Source: Paenilisteria riparia FSL S10-1204
Lineage (GTDB): Bacteria; Bacillota; Bacilli; Lactobacillales; Listeriaceae
Assembly: GCF_000525995.1 (NCBI RefSeq)
Contig: NZ_AODL01000025.1
Span: 62,001-126,000 of the forward strand
Length of the DNA: 64,000 nucleotides
Reading direction: 5' to 3'
Positions within the stretch are counted from its first letter, which is position 1, and each line of letters opens with the position of its first letter. The notes below the pieces were generated by a model. That model ran no database searches. It saw nothing but the letters and a program-made list of their open reading frames with translations, and had not been told where the DNA came from. The translations under genes were made by a program, and so were the position numbers. Positions 47,912 to 56,972 of the stretch are shown in pieces.

Positions 47912-49241
47912 TTACGCTAAATCTTGTTGCATCTCTTCATTTATCTCTACTCGCATCGTGATAATACGAGATTCCTTCATCTCCGTTACAATAAAAGTGA
48001 ATTGCTCGTACTCTAAAATAACCTCATCGTCATCCTCAGGAATCGCTTTAATTTGCGTTAAAACAAAACCTGCAATCGTATCAATTCCTTTGTCAGGCAA
48101 TGTCACATGAAAACGCTCATTGAAATCATCAATCGCCATACCGCCCTCAACAATGAACGTGCGCGCATCAAGCATCTTTACCTCATCCGTAATCGCATCG
48201 TACTCATCATCAATTTCACCGACAATCTCTTCCAACAAATCTTCCACCGTAACAAGCCCCGCAACACCACCGTATTCGTCCATCAATATCGCCATTTGGT
48301 TATGCGATTTCTGCATTTCTTTCAACAAATCATCTACAAAAATCGTTTCTGGCACAAAAAATGCCTCTTTTACCAGTAACTTCACGTCAATATTATCAAA
48401 ACCATACTTTCGCGCCGCCGCAAAAAAAATCTTTCATATGCAGAATACCATACACCGAGTCCATATCGTCTAAATAAACCGGAATCCTCGAAAAATTCTT
48501 TTCCAAAAGCTTATCTACCAACACGCTCGAATCCTCATTTGCGTCAATCATAAAGCTATCCGTACGCGGAACCATTACTTCTTTTGCGTAAATCGTGTCC
48601 ATTTCAAAAACGCCACGAAGCATTGCCAGTTCAGCGTTTTCGATGGCACCGTCGCGTCTTCCCGTTTCAATAATTAGCTGCATTTCCTCACGTGTCATTT
48701 TTTCATCTGACTCGCCTTTGTCCATCCGCGTTAATTTCACTAACACGTTCGTCGATAGCGACAAAAACTTAACGAACGGCGTCAAAATCGTGCTAATAAT
48801 TAGAATCGGTCGTACTGCAAAACGAGAAATTGCCTCCGCTTTCTGCAAAGCAATCCGTTTCGGGTAAAGCTCACCAAAAACCAGCGTAACATAAGATAAA
48901 ATAATCGTTACAACGACTACAGCCATCTCATTCGCAAAAGCCGTTCCACCAAATCGTGTTCCTAAAACAGACGCAATACTTGTGGCCGCCGCGGCACTGG
49001 AGAAGAATCCAGCAAGCGTAATACCAACTTGAATTGTCGCAATAAACCGGCTTGGGTCATCAATCAATTTGACTAATAATACAGCCTTTTTATCGCCCTG
49101 TTCTGCTTGGGAACGCACTCGGTTTTTGTTCAGTGATACTAATGCCATCTCCGCCGAAGCAAAGAACGCATTGAGCAACGTTAACACCGCAATAAGAATT
49201 AATTGTACAATAATCTGCTGACTCTCGGGGTCAGGGTTCAT
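47912..49241 (-). CDS. CNNM/CorC-family membrane protein (DUF21-CBS-CorC_HlyC), frameshifted as read
   Basis: 442 residues after repair. DUF21 with four membrane segments (LILIAVLTLLNAFFASAEMAL; LVFGELYPKRIAL), two CBS domains (MVPRTDSFMIDANE; ETIFVDDLLKEMQKSHNQMAI) and a C-terminal CorC_HlyC transporter-associated domain (GGMAIDDFNERFHVTLP). Family members handle Mg2+ or related cation export. The frame breaks at an eight-base run (48422-48429); seven bases restore HMKDFFAAARKYGFDNIDVKL. Probable sequencing insertion. Confidence 0.88.
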
Positions 49242-49329
49242 CTAACCATCCACTCCTCTTAAAAATACTCACACGCACAAAAATGCGATATCAAAAGTTT
49301 ACCATGTTTTAGCGCTTCATCGCAAGAAA

Positions 49330-50031
49330 TCACAATTCTTTAAAAACACTGACAGCATCATCTTGAATCATCGTAAACGGGAATGGCAAGCGCAAAAGCT
49401 CTTGATTTACCGCAAAAACAACACTTCCCTTTTTCCGATAATCCGTTAAATTACAAAACGGGCTTACCTTAAAAGAAGTTCCCACAATGACAATCAAATC
49501 CGCATGTGTCACCGCGTGCAGCGCTCCATTAATCGCATCTTCCGGCAAGCCTTCCTCGTACAACACCACATCTGGGCGAATAATCCCTCCGCCACATTCC
49601 GCATGCTTATCCGATTCCAAATACTGCTCTGCACGCACCGTCGCACCGCACTTCTGGCAATGACACCGATACAAACTCCCATGAAACTCCACAACATTTC
49701 GTGATCCCGCAAGCCCGTGCAGTCCGTCAATATTTTGCGTCACCACCGTCACCTGTTTTCCGTCACGCCGCTCGATTTCCGCCATTTTTTCATGAATCGA
49801 ATTTGGTATCGCGTTCGGATAATACATATTGTCCCGCACAAACGCATAAAAAACGTCCGGCTCCTCACGCAAACACGTCGCACTCAGCAAATACTCCGGA
49901 TTTCTCCGTCCCGTATACAACCCATTCTTCGACCGATAATCCGGAATCCCCGATGGCACCGACACACCAGCCCCCGTCAGAAACACAATCCGCTCACTAC
50001 TCGAGAGCATCTCCTTCAACGTCCCCATCAT
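49330..50031 (-). CDS. Sir2-family NAD-dependent protein deacylase
   Basis: 233 residues. NAD motif TGAGVSVPSGIPDYRSKNGL, TQNIDGLH, catalytic His in VEFHGSLY, and VGTSFKVSP. The zinc module has CQKC, but the second pair reads HAEC, so one of the four usual cysteines is replaced by His. The last codons of the upstream Cdd1-like gene overlap its ATG (ATGA). The start may be the first or second of two adjacent ATGs. Substrates unknown. Confidence 0.9.
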   Translation of the reverse strand: MMGTLKEMLSSSERIVFLTGAGVSVPSGIPDYRSKNGLYTGRRNPEYLLSATCLREEPDVFYAFVRDNMYYPNAIPNSIHEKMAEIERRDGKQVTVVTQNIDGLHGLAGSRNVVEFHGSLYRCHCQKCGATVRAEQYLESDKHAECGGGIIRPDVVLYEEGLPEDAINGALHAVTHADLIVIVGTSFKVSPFCNLTDYRKKGSVVFAVNQELLRLPFPFTMIQDDAVSVFKEL

Positions 50032-50300
50032 TCCGCCTCCCGTTCAAACGCCCGATTTTTCCAACTCCACCATTTCAAAAGCTGCGGATCAGGTTCCTCC
50101 GTCTCCACAAAATAAATCGCACACCGAAACGTATACAAAACGCAAGGATCAACCTGCGTCCCCTCGAATTCACATAGCAATTCATACAAGTGCAGCGGAT
50201 TTTTCCCATTCAAGTCTGCCATTTTATACACACCAATATTATGTAGCGCCTCACCCAAGCGCTTTCCAATCCCAGGAATTTGCAGTAATTCGTCTTTCAT
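50028..50300 (-). CDS. Helix-hairpin-helix protein, Cdd1 (pathogenicity locus) family
   Basis: 90 residues from the ATG at 50300, which has GGAGG 8 nt upstream; an in-frame start 5 codons earlier lies on top of that site. A helix-hairpin-helix motif (LLQIPGIGKRLGEALHNIGV) and the C-terminal segment (VDPCVLYTFRCAIYFVE) match the small Cdd1 family of unknown function; HhH suggests non-specific DNA binding. It overlaps the sirtuin gene by 4 nt, so the two are made together. Confidence 0.75.
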   Translation of the reverse strand: MKDELLQIPGIGKRLGEALHNIGVYKMADLNGKNPLHLYELLCEFEGTQVDPCVLYTFRCAIYFVETEEPDPQLLKWWSWKNRAFEREAE

Positions 50301-50395
50301 CACGCACGCCTCCATTCCCTCTCATTTTAACACAGTTTCCTTGTTCTCATACATCACAATCTATATGGCAAAATCCCCTAACAAATACATTAAAA

Positions 50396-50435
50396 TAAAA
50401 GAACCCCCACATGTCATCACAACACGCGAGGGTTT
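50396..50435 (-). terminator. Terminator after the SH3-domain gene
   Basis: Reverse strand AACCCTCGCGTGT pairs with ACATGTGGGGGTT with internal mismatches, followed by CTTTT. Confidence 0.6.
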
Positions 50436-50439
50436 CCAA

Positions 50440-50799
50440 CTATTTCAGAGATTTATTATCTAATTTTTCAAGAGGAACCCAACCAACGTTACCGTCCTCA
50501 TCCACACACCAAGCCCAGCCGTTAAGCTCCCGATTACTCTCCACCGTGTCGCCAGCCTTAACAGCCAGTTCGCGCGCAGAATAATCTTCCGTCGCCGTTC
50601 CAGACTTCGCATCTGGGCTGTCACGCGAAATAATTTGTTCCGGCACCCAACCAGTGGCCCCAGTTATTTTTGCCGTACAAGAAATCCATTTCGTGTCGCC
50701 GTCCCGTCTGCCAATCCGCAATGCTTCATTTTTATTAATGAAAAGCGGAGGTCCTGGCTCAGGCTGATGCGCCGTTTTTACAAGGTATTGTGTATTCAT
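50440..50799 (-). CDS. Two-SH3-domain protein, unknown role
   Basis: 119 residues from the ATG at 50799. Two variant SH3 modules: LFINKNEALRIGRRDGDTKW ... TGATGWVPEQII, and DYSARELAVKAGDTVESNRE ... GNVGWVPLEKLD, each ending in the GWVP strand typical of SH3 folds. No signal peptide, so probably cytoplasmic. Its ATG overlaps the fsa stop codon (TAATG), implying coupled translation with transaldolase. No family role known to me. Confidence 0.75.
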   Translation of the reverse strand: MNTQYLVKTAHQPEPGPPLFINKNEALRIGRRDGDTKWISCTAKITGATGWVPEQIISRDSPDAKSGTATEDYSARELAVKAGDTVESNRELNGWAWCVDEDGNVGWVPLEKLDNKSLK

Positions 50800-51443
50800 T
50801 ATTTTTGCGCCTTTTCCCAATCCGCTAAGAATTTCTCGATTCCCGAATCAGTCAGCGGGTGCTTCAACATTTGCTCGAAAACTTTATAAGGAACCGTCGC
50901 GATATCCGCACCCGCACGTGCACACTCAATCACATGAATCGGATGACGCACACTAGCCGAAATAATTTCCGTTTCAATTCCGTGGACTTTGAAAATCTCC
51001 GCAATATCCCGAATCAAAATTAAACCGTCCGAACCAATATCGTCCAACCGTCCTAAGAACGGCGATACATATGTAGCACCCGCACGTGCCGCAAGTAAAG
51101 CCTGAGCCGCTGAGAAGACAAGCGTCACATTCGTCTTGATTCCTTCCTTATTCAACACCGCAACTGCCGCCATACCTTCACCAGTCATCGGAATTTTAAC
51201 AACCATATTCGGATGGATTTTCGCAATTTCGCGACCTTCTTCAATCATTTTTTCTGCCTCTAAACTTACTACTTCTCCGCTGATTGGCCCGTCCACAATC
51301 GACGTAATCTCTTGAATAACCTGATTAAAATCGCGCCCTTCTTTTGCAATCAGTGACGGATTTGTCGTCACCCCAGCAATAAATCCCATCCGGTTCGCTT
51401 TACGAATTTCCTCTACATTGGCAGTATCAATAAAAAATTTCAT
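50799..51443 (-). CDS. fsa: Transaldolase of the Fsa/TalC (MipB) family
   Basis: 214-residue small TIM-barrel aldolase; transfers dihydroxyacetone in the pentose phosphate pathway or acts as fructose-6-phosphate aldolase. Schiff-base Lys83 in [11 protein letters not shown]; other signatures [11 protein letters not shown] and [17 protein letters not shown] with SPFLGRLDD. The start is the ATG at 51443, because the AGGAGG site abuts the other ATG at 51449. Followed by the coupled SH3 gene. Confidence 0.92.
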   Translation of the reverse strand: MKFFIDTANVEEIRKANRMGFIAGVTTNPSLIAKEGRDFNQVIQEITSIVDGPISGEVVSLEAEKMIEEGREIAKIHPNMVVKIPMTGEGMAAVAVLNKEGIKTNVTLVFSAAQALLAARAGATYVSPFLGRLDDIGSDGLILIRDIAEIFKVHGIETEIISASVRHPIHVIECARAGADIATVPYKVFEQMLKHPLTDSGIEKFLADWEKAQK

Positions 51444-51455
51444 GTTCATCCTCCT

Positions 51456-51611
51456 TTATATGAGGTTGAGACAAAACTCAAAATAAGGCAACATCGCCCA
51501 TTCTATTCCTTGAAGCTGTAACTCACTTTTTTCGAAAAGCCTCAATAATGCGAGCACTTGTCGCCGATTTATTTGGGTGATGTCCCAAACTCTTTCAAAT
51601 TTCACCACCAT
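51456..51611 (-). CDS. Possible 51-aa ORF overlapping a dispersed repeat
   Basis: ATG at 51611 with AGGAAAGGG about 7 nt upstream opens MVVKFERVWDITQINRRQVL and ends YFEFCLNLI. It contains the copy B repeat (51550-51588) and may be fortuitous. It lies between the Crp/Fnr gene and fsa on the same strand. Unrecognised. Confidence 0.3.
   Translation of the reverse strand: MVVKFERVWDITQINRRQVLALLRLFEKSELQLQGIEWAMLPYFEFCLNLI
51550..51588. repeat. Dispersed intergenic repeat, copy B
   Basis: GCGAGCACTTGTCGCCGATT followed by TATTTGGGTGATGTCCC; closely similar to 4006-4042 in the same orientation. Confidence 0.45.
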
Positions 51612-51655
51612 TGTATACCCTTTCCTGACAAATGTCTTCCAAAACGCTTGTACAA

Positions 51656-51693
51656 TAAAAAGCAAGTGATAATTCAACTCATCACTCGCTTTA
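51656..51693 (-). terminator. Terminator after the Crp/Fnr gene
   Basis: Reverse strand AAGCGAGTGAT pairs with ATCACTTGCTT, followed by TTT. Confidence 0.7.
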
Positions 51694-51713
51694 ATTCAAC
51701 TATTAAGTAATTT

Positions 51714-52384
51714 CTATAATCTATCTCTCTCCACTATAAGCAATGGCTTCGGTCGATTGCGAATAATTCCCGTTTCAATCAACTTCATTACCGTATGCGC
51801 CACATATTCGCGTGACGTATTGGTATACCTAGCTAGCACTTCTTGCGTAATCTGGCGGGGCAAAATGATACCATCTTCCGTTAGTGTACCCAACTCCAGT
51901 CCACATTTCAACAATGCCTTCTTAATTCTCTCTTCTTTCTTAAAAAAGGTTATCTTGGAGAAGTATTGAGATTCCCGTAGTTCTTCTGCTAAATACTGCA
52001 CCATGAAAAGTTATTCTCTTCTGCCTGATCTAGGATAGAGAATAAAAATGTGCTGTCTACCTCCATGATTTCCCCATGTCCTAAGCTCTGCATCACAGCA
52101 TTTGGCTCCCACAAGTCATAATACAAATGGTATAAGCCAAAACTATCATGCTTTCCAAGAAAACGAGTAATGCCACCTTTGGGTTTATCGTTTGGCATAA
52201 CAACACCATAGATACCACTCAAAATGAAGTAAACTTTAAATTCATCGCCTTGTTTACTCGCTAATACTTCACCTTTTTTGTTACGTTTAATAGAACAATA
52301 TTTTTTAAAATCTGGATGTTCAAAACAGTGTTCTATTAATTTTGATACAGTAATTGTTGACTTACGCTCTTTTAAAAATAGCAT
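51714..52384 (-). CDS. Crp/Fnr-family transcriptional regulator, frameshifted as read
   Basis: About 223 residues after repair. An N-terminal cyclic-nucleotide-binding-like barrel (VYFILSGIYGVVMPNDKPKG, FGLYHLYYDLWEPNAVMQSL), a dimer helix, then a helix-turn-helix (ITQEVLARYTNTSREYVAHT). The frame breaks near 52003: one extra T in AACTTTTCATGG gives NNFFMVQYLAEELRES. It resembles the many PrfA-like Crp regulators of Listeria, but target and ligand are unknown; it is not PrfA itself. Start uncertain (52384 chosen; 52450 possible). Divergent from the ABC exporter. Confidence 0.78.
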
Positions 52385-52706
52385 GGCTCTCTTCTCACTT
52401 TCTACTTGATGTATTTTTGAATTATAACACATGATAACTAAAATTCCCAATCAACTAATGTTAGATAGTTTTTATAATTGAGTCGATAAGTAAAAATTAA
52501 GCGGTTATTAGATTATAATTGTAACATAAAAACCTATAAAGGTGTTAAATTCTTCTTTTTTTGTTAAATTTTTTAAATATATATTATTTAAACCTTAATT
52601 GTGATTTATATTACATTCATAGCTGTTCATATTCCATTCATATTAATGTTTTATAGTAATGGGGCTGGAGGGGAAATCCTCGTATATACAGAAAGGACTG
52701 GAATAC

Positions 52707-54446
52707 ATGAAAAACAAAAAAACAGAATCATCTTATAGCTGGAGGCAATTTTTTCAATTACTCGTTTCTACACGACCATCAAAAACTGTTATTATCACTG
52801 GTTTTTTGGCTAGCTTAATCACAACAGGGGCTGGGCTACTCATCCCGCTATTTACAAAAAACCTAATTGATGGCTTCTCACCGTCATCCTTAAGCTGGCA
52901 ACTCATTACAACGATTGTCGCCGTTTTTGTGCTACAAGCCGTAACGAATGGCTTTGCAATTTTCCTACTTAACCTTATGGGGCAACGAATGGTCGCCTCT
53001 ATGCGCGAAAAACTATGGAAGAAAACATTGAACTTGCCAGTATCTTATTTCGATAATACAAAATCTGGCGAAATGGTCAGCCGGATGGTCAATGACACCG
53101 TTGTGATTAAAGAACTCATTGCAGACAGCTTACCTCAATTCGTCACGGGGATTATTTCCGTCGTTGGCTCACTCATCATACTGTTCATCATGGACTGGAA
53201 AATGACATTATTACTACTCGTAGCTGTTCCTGTGACCGCCGTAATTGTGGCGCCGCTTGGACAAAAAATGTTTAAAATATCTCGCGGCATGCAAAAAGAA
53301 ACCGCTGAATTCACTGGTTCTATCAGCCAAACACTATCCGAAGCACGCCTTGTTAAATCATCCAATGCCGAAACAAAAGAAATTCAAAACGGAACAGCAG
53401 GCATCCATCGCCTTCTTAGATTTGGCGTTCGCGAAGCTAAAATCACTGCTATCATTGGACCTTTAATGCTATTCGTTATTATGGGCGTTATTGTAGGTAT
53501 TATCGGTTACGGCGGAATCCGCGTCGCAGCTGGCACGCTATCAACAGGTACACTCATCGCTTTCTTGCTTTACTTATTCCAAATTATCGTTCCGGTTACA
53601 ACATTCGTCACCTTCTTCACACAACTTCAAAAATCAAAAGGTGCTACAGAGCGTATCTCTGAAATTTTGGAGCACGAAGAAGAAAACATTTATGATGGTG
53701 AAAATGTTGACATTTCTGGAAAGAAAATTACTGCAAGCAATCTCTTTTTCTCCTATAATGAAGATGAACCTATTTTGCAGGACATTTCGTTTGAGACAAA
53801 CCCCGGTGAAGTCATTGCCTTTGCTGGACCTAGTGGTGGCGGTAAATCAACATTGTTTGCGATTTTAGAACGTTACTATCAAGCCAAATCGGGAAACATT
53901 ACTGTAGGCGGTCAATCGCTAAGTGACATTTCGATTCATTCGTGGCGGAGCCAAATTGGCTACGTTTCCCAAGAAAGTGCGATGTTATCTGGTACCATTC
54001 GCGACAATCTGTGCTATGGTTTAGATAAGGAATTCAGCGACAACGAACTCTGGGCTGTTACAAAGCTCGCCTATGCAGACACTTTTATCGCAAAATTACC
54101 AAATCAACTGGATACAGAAGTTGGTGAACGCGGCGTGAAACTTTCTGGTGGACAACGTCAACGTATTGCAATTGCTCGTGCCTTCTTGCGGAATCCAAAA
54201 ATCTTGATGCTGGATGAAGCAACTGCAAGCTTAGATAGCCAATCTGAACGCATTGTCCAACAAGCCTTGGCAAATTTAATGGAAGGCCGAACAACATTTG
54301 TCATTGCCCATCGCCTATCCACTATCGTTAACGCAAATCAAATCTTATTTATCGAACACGGCGAAATCACAGGCCGTGGAACACATAGCGAGCTCGTGGC
54401 AAGCCACCCACTTTACGCAACATTTGCTGAGCAACAGCTAACTTAA
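52707..54446 (+). CDS. bmrA: Multidrug ABC exporter, BmrA/LmrA type
   Basis: 579-residue half-transporter that works as a homodimer. Six membrane helices (about 15-320; TVIITGFLASLITTGAGLLI), then a nucleotide-binding domain with Walker A GPSGGGKST, Q-loop YVSQESAML, signature KLSGGQRQRIAIARA, Walker B ILMLDEATASLD and H-loop IAHRLST. Start at 52707 after AAAGGACTGG; an ATG 16 codons earlier lies over the leader. It is followed by a two-component system, suggesting stress- or drug-responsive control, and is divergent from the Crp/Fnr gene. Confidence 0.92.
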   Translation: MKNKKTESSYSWRQFFQLLVSTRPSKTVIITGFLASLITTGAGLLIPLFTKNLIDGFSPSSLSWQLITTIVAVFVLQAVTNGFAIFLLNLMGQRMVASMREKLWKKTLNLPVSYFDNTKSGEMVSRMVNDTVVIKELIADSLPQFVTGIISVVGSLIILFIMDWKMTLLLLVAVPVTAVIVAPLGQKMFKISRGMQKETAEFTGSISQTLSEARLVKSSNAETKEIQNGTAGIHRLLRFGVREAKITAIIGPLMLFVIMGVIVGIIGYGGIRVAAGTLSTGTLIAFLLYLFQIIVPVTTFVTFFTQLQKSKGATERISEILEHEEENIYDGENVDISGKKITASNLFFSYNEDEPILQDISFETNPGEVIAFAGPSGGGKSTLFAILERYYQAKSGNITVGGQSLSDISIHSWRSQIGYVSQESAMLSGTIRDNLCYGLDKEFSDNELWAVTKLAYADTFIAKLPNQLDTEVGERGVKLSGGQRQRIAIARAFLRNPKILMLDEATASLDSQSERIVQQALANLMEGRTTFVIAHRLSTIVNANQILFIEHGEITGRGTHSELVASHPLYATFAEQQLT

Positions 54447-54450
54447 TTAA

Positions 54451-54600
54451 TTTATTCCCCGGGAAATAACCAGGCGGTGCCTACAAACTTCAGCGTGTCG
54501 ACAAATGCTCAGTTCCTAGGCAAGGAATAATCCTTTACGTCGAATAGTTCCTGCAATGGACGTTTATCCGCACACTGAAATATTTCCCGGGAAATATTTT
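54451..54600. promoter_or_regulatory. Paired CCCGGG palindromes between exporter and two-component genes
   Basis: Near-perfect TTATTCCCCGGGAAATAA (54452-54469) and a perfect 22-bp palindrome at 54578-54599 with core ATTTCCCGGGAAAT flank an insert of about 108 nt. They share the 14-bp core with one mismatch and could bind a dimeric regulator or pair with each other. The second sits 25 nt before the response-regulator start. Confidence 0.6.
54489..54583. repeat. Inverted-repeat element related to 28944-29069
   Basis: The left part TTCAGCGTGTCGACAAATGC then TCAGTTCCTAGGCAA aligns with the left arm of the element at 28944, with about eight mismatches in 35. The right end (CCGCACACTGA) is partly complementary to the left end, giving a second, degenerate copy. 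Confidence 0.5.
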
Positions 54601-54624
54601 TACATATGGATTGGAGGTAGTGTC

Positions 54625-55296
54625 ATGAATCGTATTTTAATGGTGGATGATGATAGTAATATTCGCGAGCTAGTTACTATTTTTTTAGAAAAAGAGGGCT
54701 TTACTGTTTTTAATGCACAGGATGGTGTTGACGCGCTTTCTGTTTTAGAAAAAACGACGGTGGATCTTGCTATCATTGATATTATGATGCCAAATATGGA
54801 TGGTTGGGAACTGTGTAGCGCGATTAAAAGCTTTCAAGAAATTCCAGTTATTTTTCTAACGGCACGTGGTGAAATTGAGCAGAAAATTAAAGGTTTTAGC
54901 CTCGGCGCTGATGATTATGTCGTCAAACCATTCGCGCCTGAGGAACTTGTTGCAAGAATTCGTGTACTTTTGAAACGCTATCAGATTTTGGCGACGCAAG
55001 AAATACGTATTGGTAACATCTCTTTAAATGAAAAAGACATGCTCGTTACTAGCCAAAGAAAAGTCATGACACTGCCGCTCAAAGAATTCCAGTTGCTTTT
55101 TCGTCTTGCGAGTTACCCTGATAAAACTTTTTCACGTGAGCAACTCATCGAAGAAATCTGGGGCTATGACTACGAAGGTGACGAGCGAACGGTAGATGTT
55201 CACATTAAACGGCTTCGCGAGAAATTTCCTATCGAACAATCTGGTTTTACTATACGCACCATTCGTGGACTTGGTTATCGTTTGGAGGAATTGTAA
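54625..55296 (+). CDS. OmpR-family response regulator
   Basis: 223 residues: receiver domain (ILMVDDDSNIRELV, phosphoacceptor Asp52 in IIDIMMPNMDGW, Lys in DDYVVKPFAPEEL) and a C-terminal winged helix (LPLKEFQLLFRLASYPDKTF, DERTVDVHIKRLREKF). Start at 54625 because GGAGGTAG is 5-8 nt before it; the frame extends upstream through the palindrome but without a site. The kinase gene begins immediately after its stop. It probably controls the exporter gene upstream. Confidence 0.94.
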   Translation: MNRILMVDDDSNIRELVTIFLEKEGFTVFNAQDGVDALSVLEKTTVDLAIIDIMMPNMDGWELCSAIKSFQEIPVIFLTARGEIEQKIKGFSLGADDYVVKPFAPEELVARIRVLLKRYQILATQEIRIGNISLNEKDMLVTSQRKVMTLPLKEFQLLFRLASYPDKTFSREQLIEEIWGYDYEGDERTVDVHIKRLREKFPIEQSGFTIRTIRGLGYRLEEL

Positions 55297-56346
55297 ATGA
55301 ATCCAAAATTAAAAGCCGTTGGTAGTAGCCTTCTAGTTCTTACATTTCTTATTCTATGTAACCTCGGTTCCTACAGTATTTTCACTTGGCTAAAACATAA
55401 GTATAACTTTTCATGGCTCGGCATTTGGGAACAAGCGACGATTGCAGGGGGGGCAATTATCATCATGCTCGCCGTTATTTTCACCGTTGGTCAATTCGTT
55501 TTCAGGCATGAAAAAGTCTATTTCAAATTGTTTCGCTCAGCTCTGGAAGAAATCGGCCGAGGCAACTTCCAAGTTAGCGAACAATTGCAATCTCTATATA
55601 AAATGGATGGTGGAAACATGCGTGAAACGGTCGTTCAAGTCGAAAAAATGGCACAGCAATTAGGCGAAATGGAAACGCTACGACAAGATTTCATCGCCAA
55701 TGTGTCGCACGAAATCCAGTCACCGCTAACATCAATCTCCGGCTTCACCAAATTGCTTCAGGATGATAGCTTTGATGAGGACAAACGGCGCCACTACCTA
55801 GATATCATTCAAGCTGAGACAACCCGTTTATCAAAAATAAGTGAGAACTTGCTCAAATTAACCGCACTCGAAAAAAATGATTATCAACTCAATCCAACTG
55901 AGTTCCGGCTAGACTACCAAATCCGCGACATCATCCTAACTGCCGAACCACAGTGGCAAGGTAAGCAGCTTGACATCATACCAGAACTAACACCCACCAA
56001 AGTTTACGGTGACGAATCATTGCTGTACCAAGTTTGGCAAAACCTATTCCACAACGCCATCAAATTTACACCGAAAGGCGGCACCATTCGCGTTTCACTT
56101 GCTCAAAACAAGAATCAACAAACCGAGGTCATCATTCAAGACAGCGGAATTGGTATTTCCAAAGAAAATCAATTACGTATTTTTGAACGGTTTTATAAAG
56201 CCGATGCTTCTCGTCAGGCTAAGATTGGTGGGAGTGGACTCGGACTTTCTATCGTGAAGCGCATTGCCGACCTGCATCAGGTAACGATTGTGGTTAATAG
56301 TGAGGAAGATGTAGGAACAACCATTACATTACAAATGCCAAAATAA
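55297..56346 (+). CDS. Sensor histidine kinase
   Basis: 349 residues. Two membrane helices (about 8-31 and 45-67) with a very short outside loop, so it probably senses the membrane itself or a partner transporter. A dimerisation domain with FIANVSHEIQSPLTSISGF (His138) follows, and an ATPase domain with HNAIKFTPKGG (N box), DSGIGISKE (G1), FERFY (F box) and GGSGLGLSIVKRI (G2). Directly abuts the response-regulator stop codon (TAAATG). Confidence 0.94.
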   Translation: MNPKLKAVGSSLLVLTFLILCNLGSYSIFTWLKHKYNFSWLGIWEQATIAGGAIIIMLAVIFTVGQFVFRHEKVYFKLFRSALEEIGRGNFQVSEQLQSLYKMDGGNMRETVVQVEKMAQQLGEMETLRQDFIANVSHEIQSPLTSISGFTKLLQDDSFDEDKRRHYLDIIQAETTRLSKISENLLKLTALEKNDYQLNPTEFRLDYQIRDIILTAEPQWQGKQLDIIPELTPTKVYGDESLLYQVWQNLFHNAIKFTPKGGTIRVSLAQNKNQQTEVIIQDSGIGISKENQLRIFERFYKADASRQAKIGGSGLGLSIVKRIADLHQVTIVVNSEEDVGTTITLQMPK

Positions 56347-56351
56347 GTCCT

Positions 56352-56972
56352 TTATTTATATGAAATTTGTTGCACGACTTGCGCGCGGTTATTTGCTTTT
56401 GTTATCGCCGAGATGACCGCTACGCCTTGTGCTCCAGCGTCGTGAATTGATAGTATATCTTTGGCTGTGATACCACCGATTGCGACGATTGGCAATGCAA
56501 TTCCAGCTTTTCGAATGTCTTTAATGAGCTGCACACCTGTTGCTGGCTGGGCATCTACTTTAGATGTTGTTTCGTAGATTGGCCCGACGCCGATGTAAGT
56601 TAATTCTGCTATATGAGCGGCTTCTTCGCCCTGTTCTAGTGTGTTGACAGAAAACCCGATCATCATTTTCTTAGCGCACGTAGCAATTACTTCTTGAATC
56701 GCCATGTCATCTTGGCCAACATGAATGCCGTCCGCCTCGATTTCGAGTGCCAAAGCCACATCATCATTTATAAAAAATGGAACTTGATACTGTTTGCAAA
56801 GTTTTTGGCACTGTTTTGCTAGTTTTTCAGGGTTTGCTAGTTTTTTCTCGCGGAATTGAAAACAGGTGATACCGGCTTGTAACGCGTCTTCGAGAACTTC
56901 GAGTAGTGTGTTTTCGGGTACATCTTGGGAGCCAGCGATGAAATAGACGGCTAACATTTCACTTGGTGTCAT
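56352..56972 (-). CDS. thiE: Thiamine-phosphate synthase
   Basis: Joins HMP pyrophosphate and HET phosphate to thiamine phosphate. 206-residue TIM barrel; CFQFREKKLANPEKL, FFINDDVALALEIEADGIHV, GQDD, VGPIYETTSK and VAIGGIT carry the pyrophosphate and Mg2+ contacts. Overlaps thiD by 4 nt (ATGA); last gene of the riboswitch-controlled tenA-thiMDE operon. Convergent with the histidine kinase gene. Confidence 0.95.
   Translation of the reverse strand: MTPSEMLAVYFIAGSQDVPENTLLEVLEDALQAGITCFQFREKKLANPEKLAKQCQKLCKQYQVPFFINDDVALALEIEADGIHVGQDDMAIQEVIATCAKKMMIGFSVNTLEQGEEAAHIAELTYIGVGPIYETTSKVDAQPATGVQLIKDIRKAGIALPIVAIGGITAKDILSIHDAGAQGVAVISAITKANNRAQVVQQISYK

Noticed and set aside
51714-52450. Calling the Crp/Fnr gene prfA
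   Set aside because: Length and fold fit the Crp family, but the sequence is not close to PrfA and no PrfA boxes or virulence cluster adjoin it.
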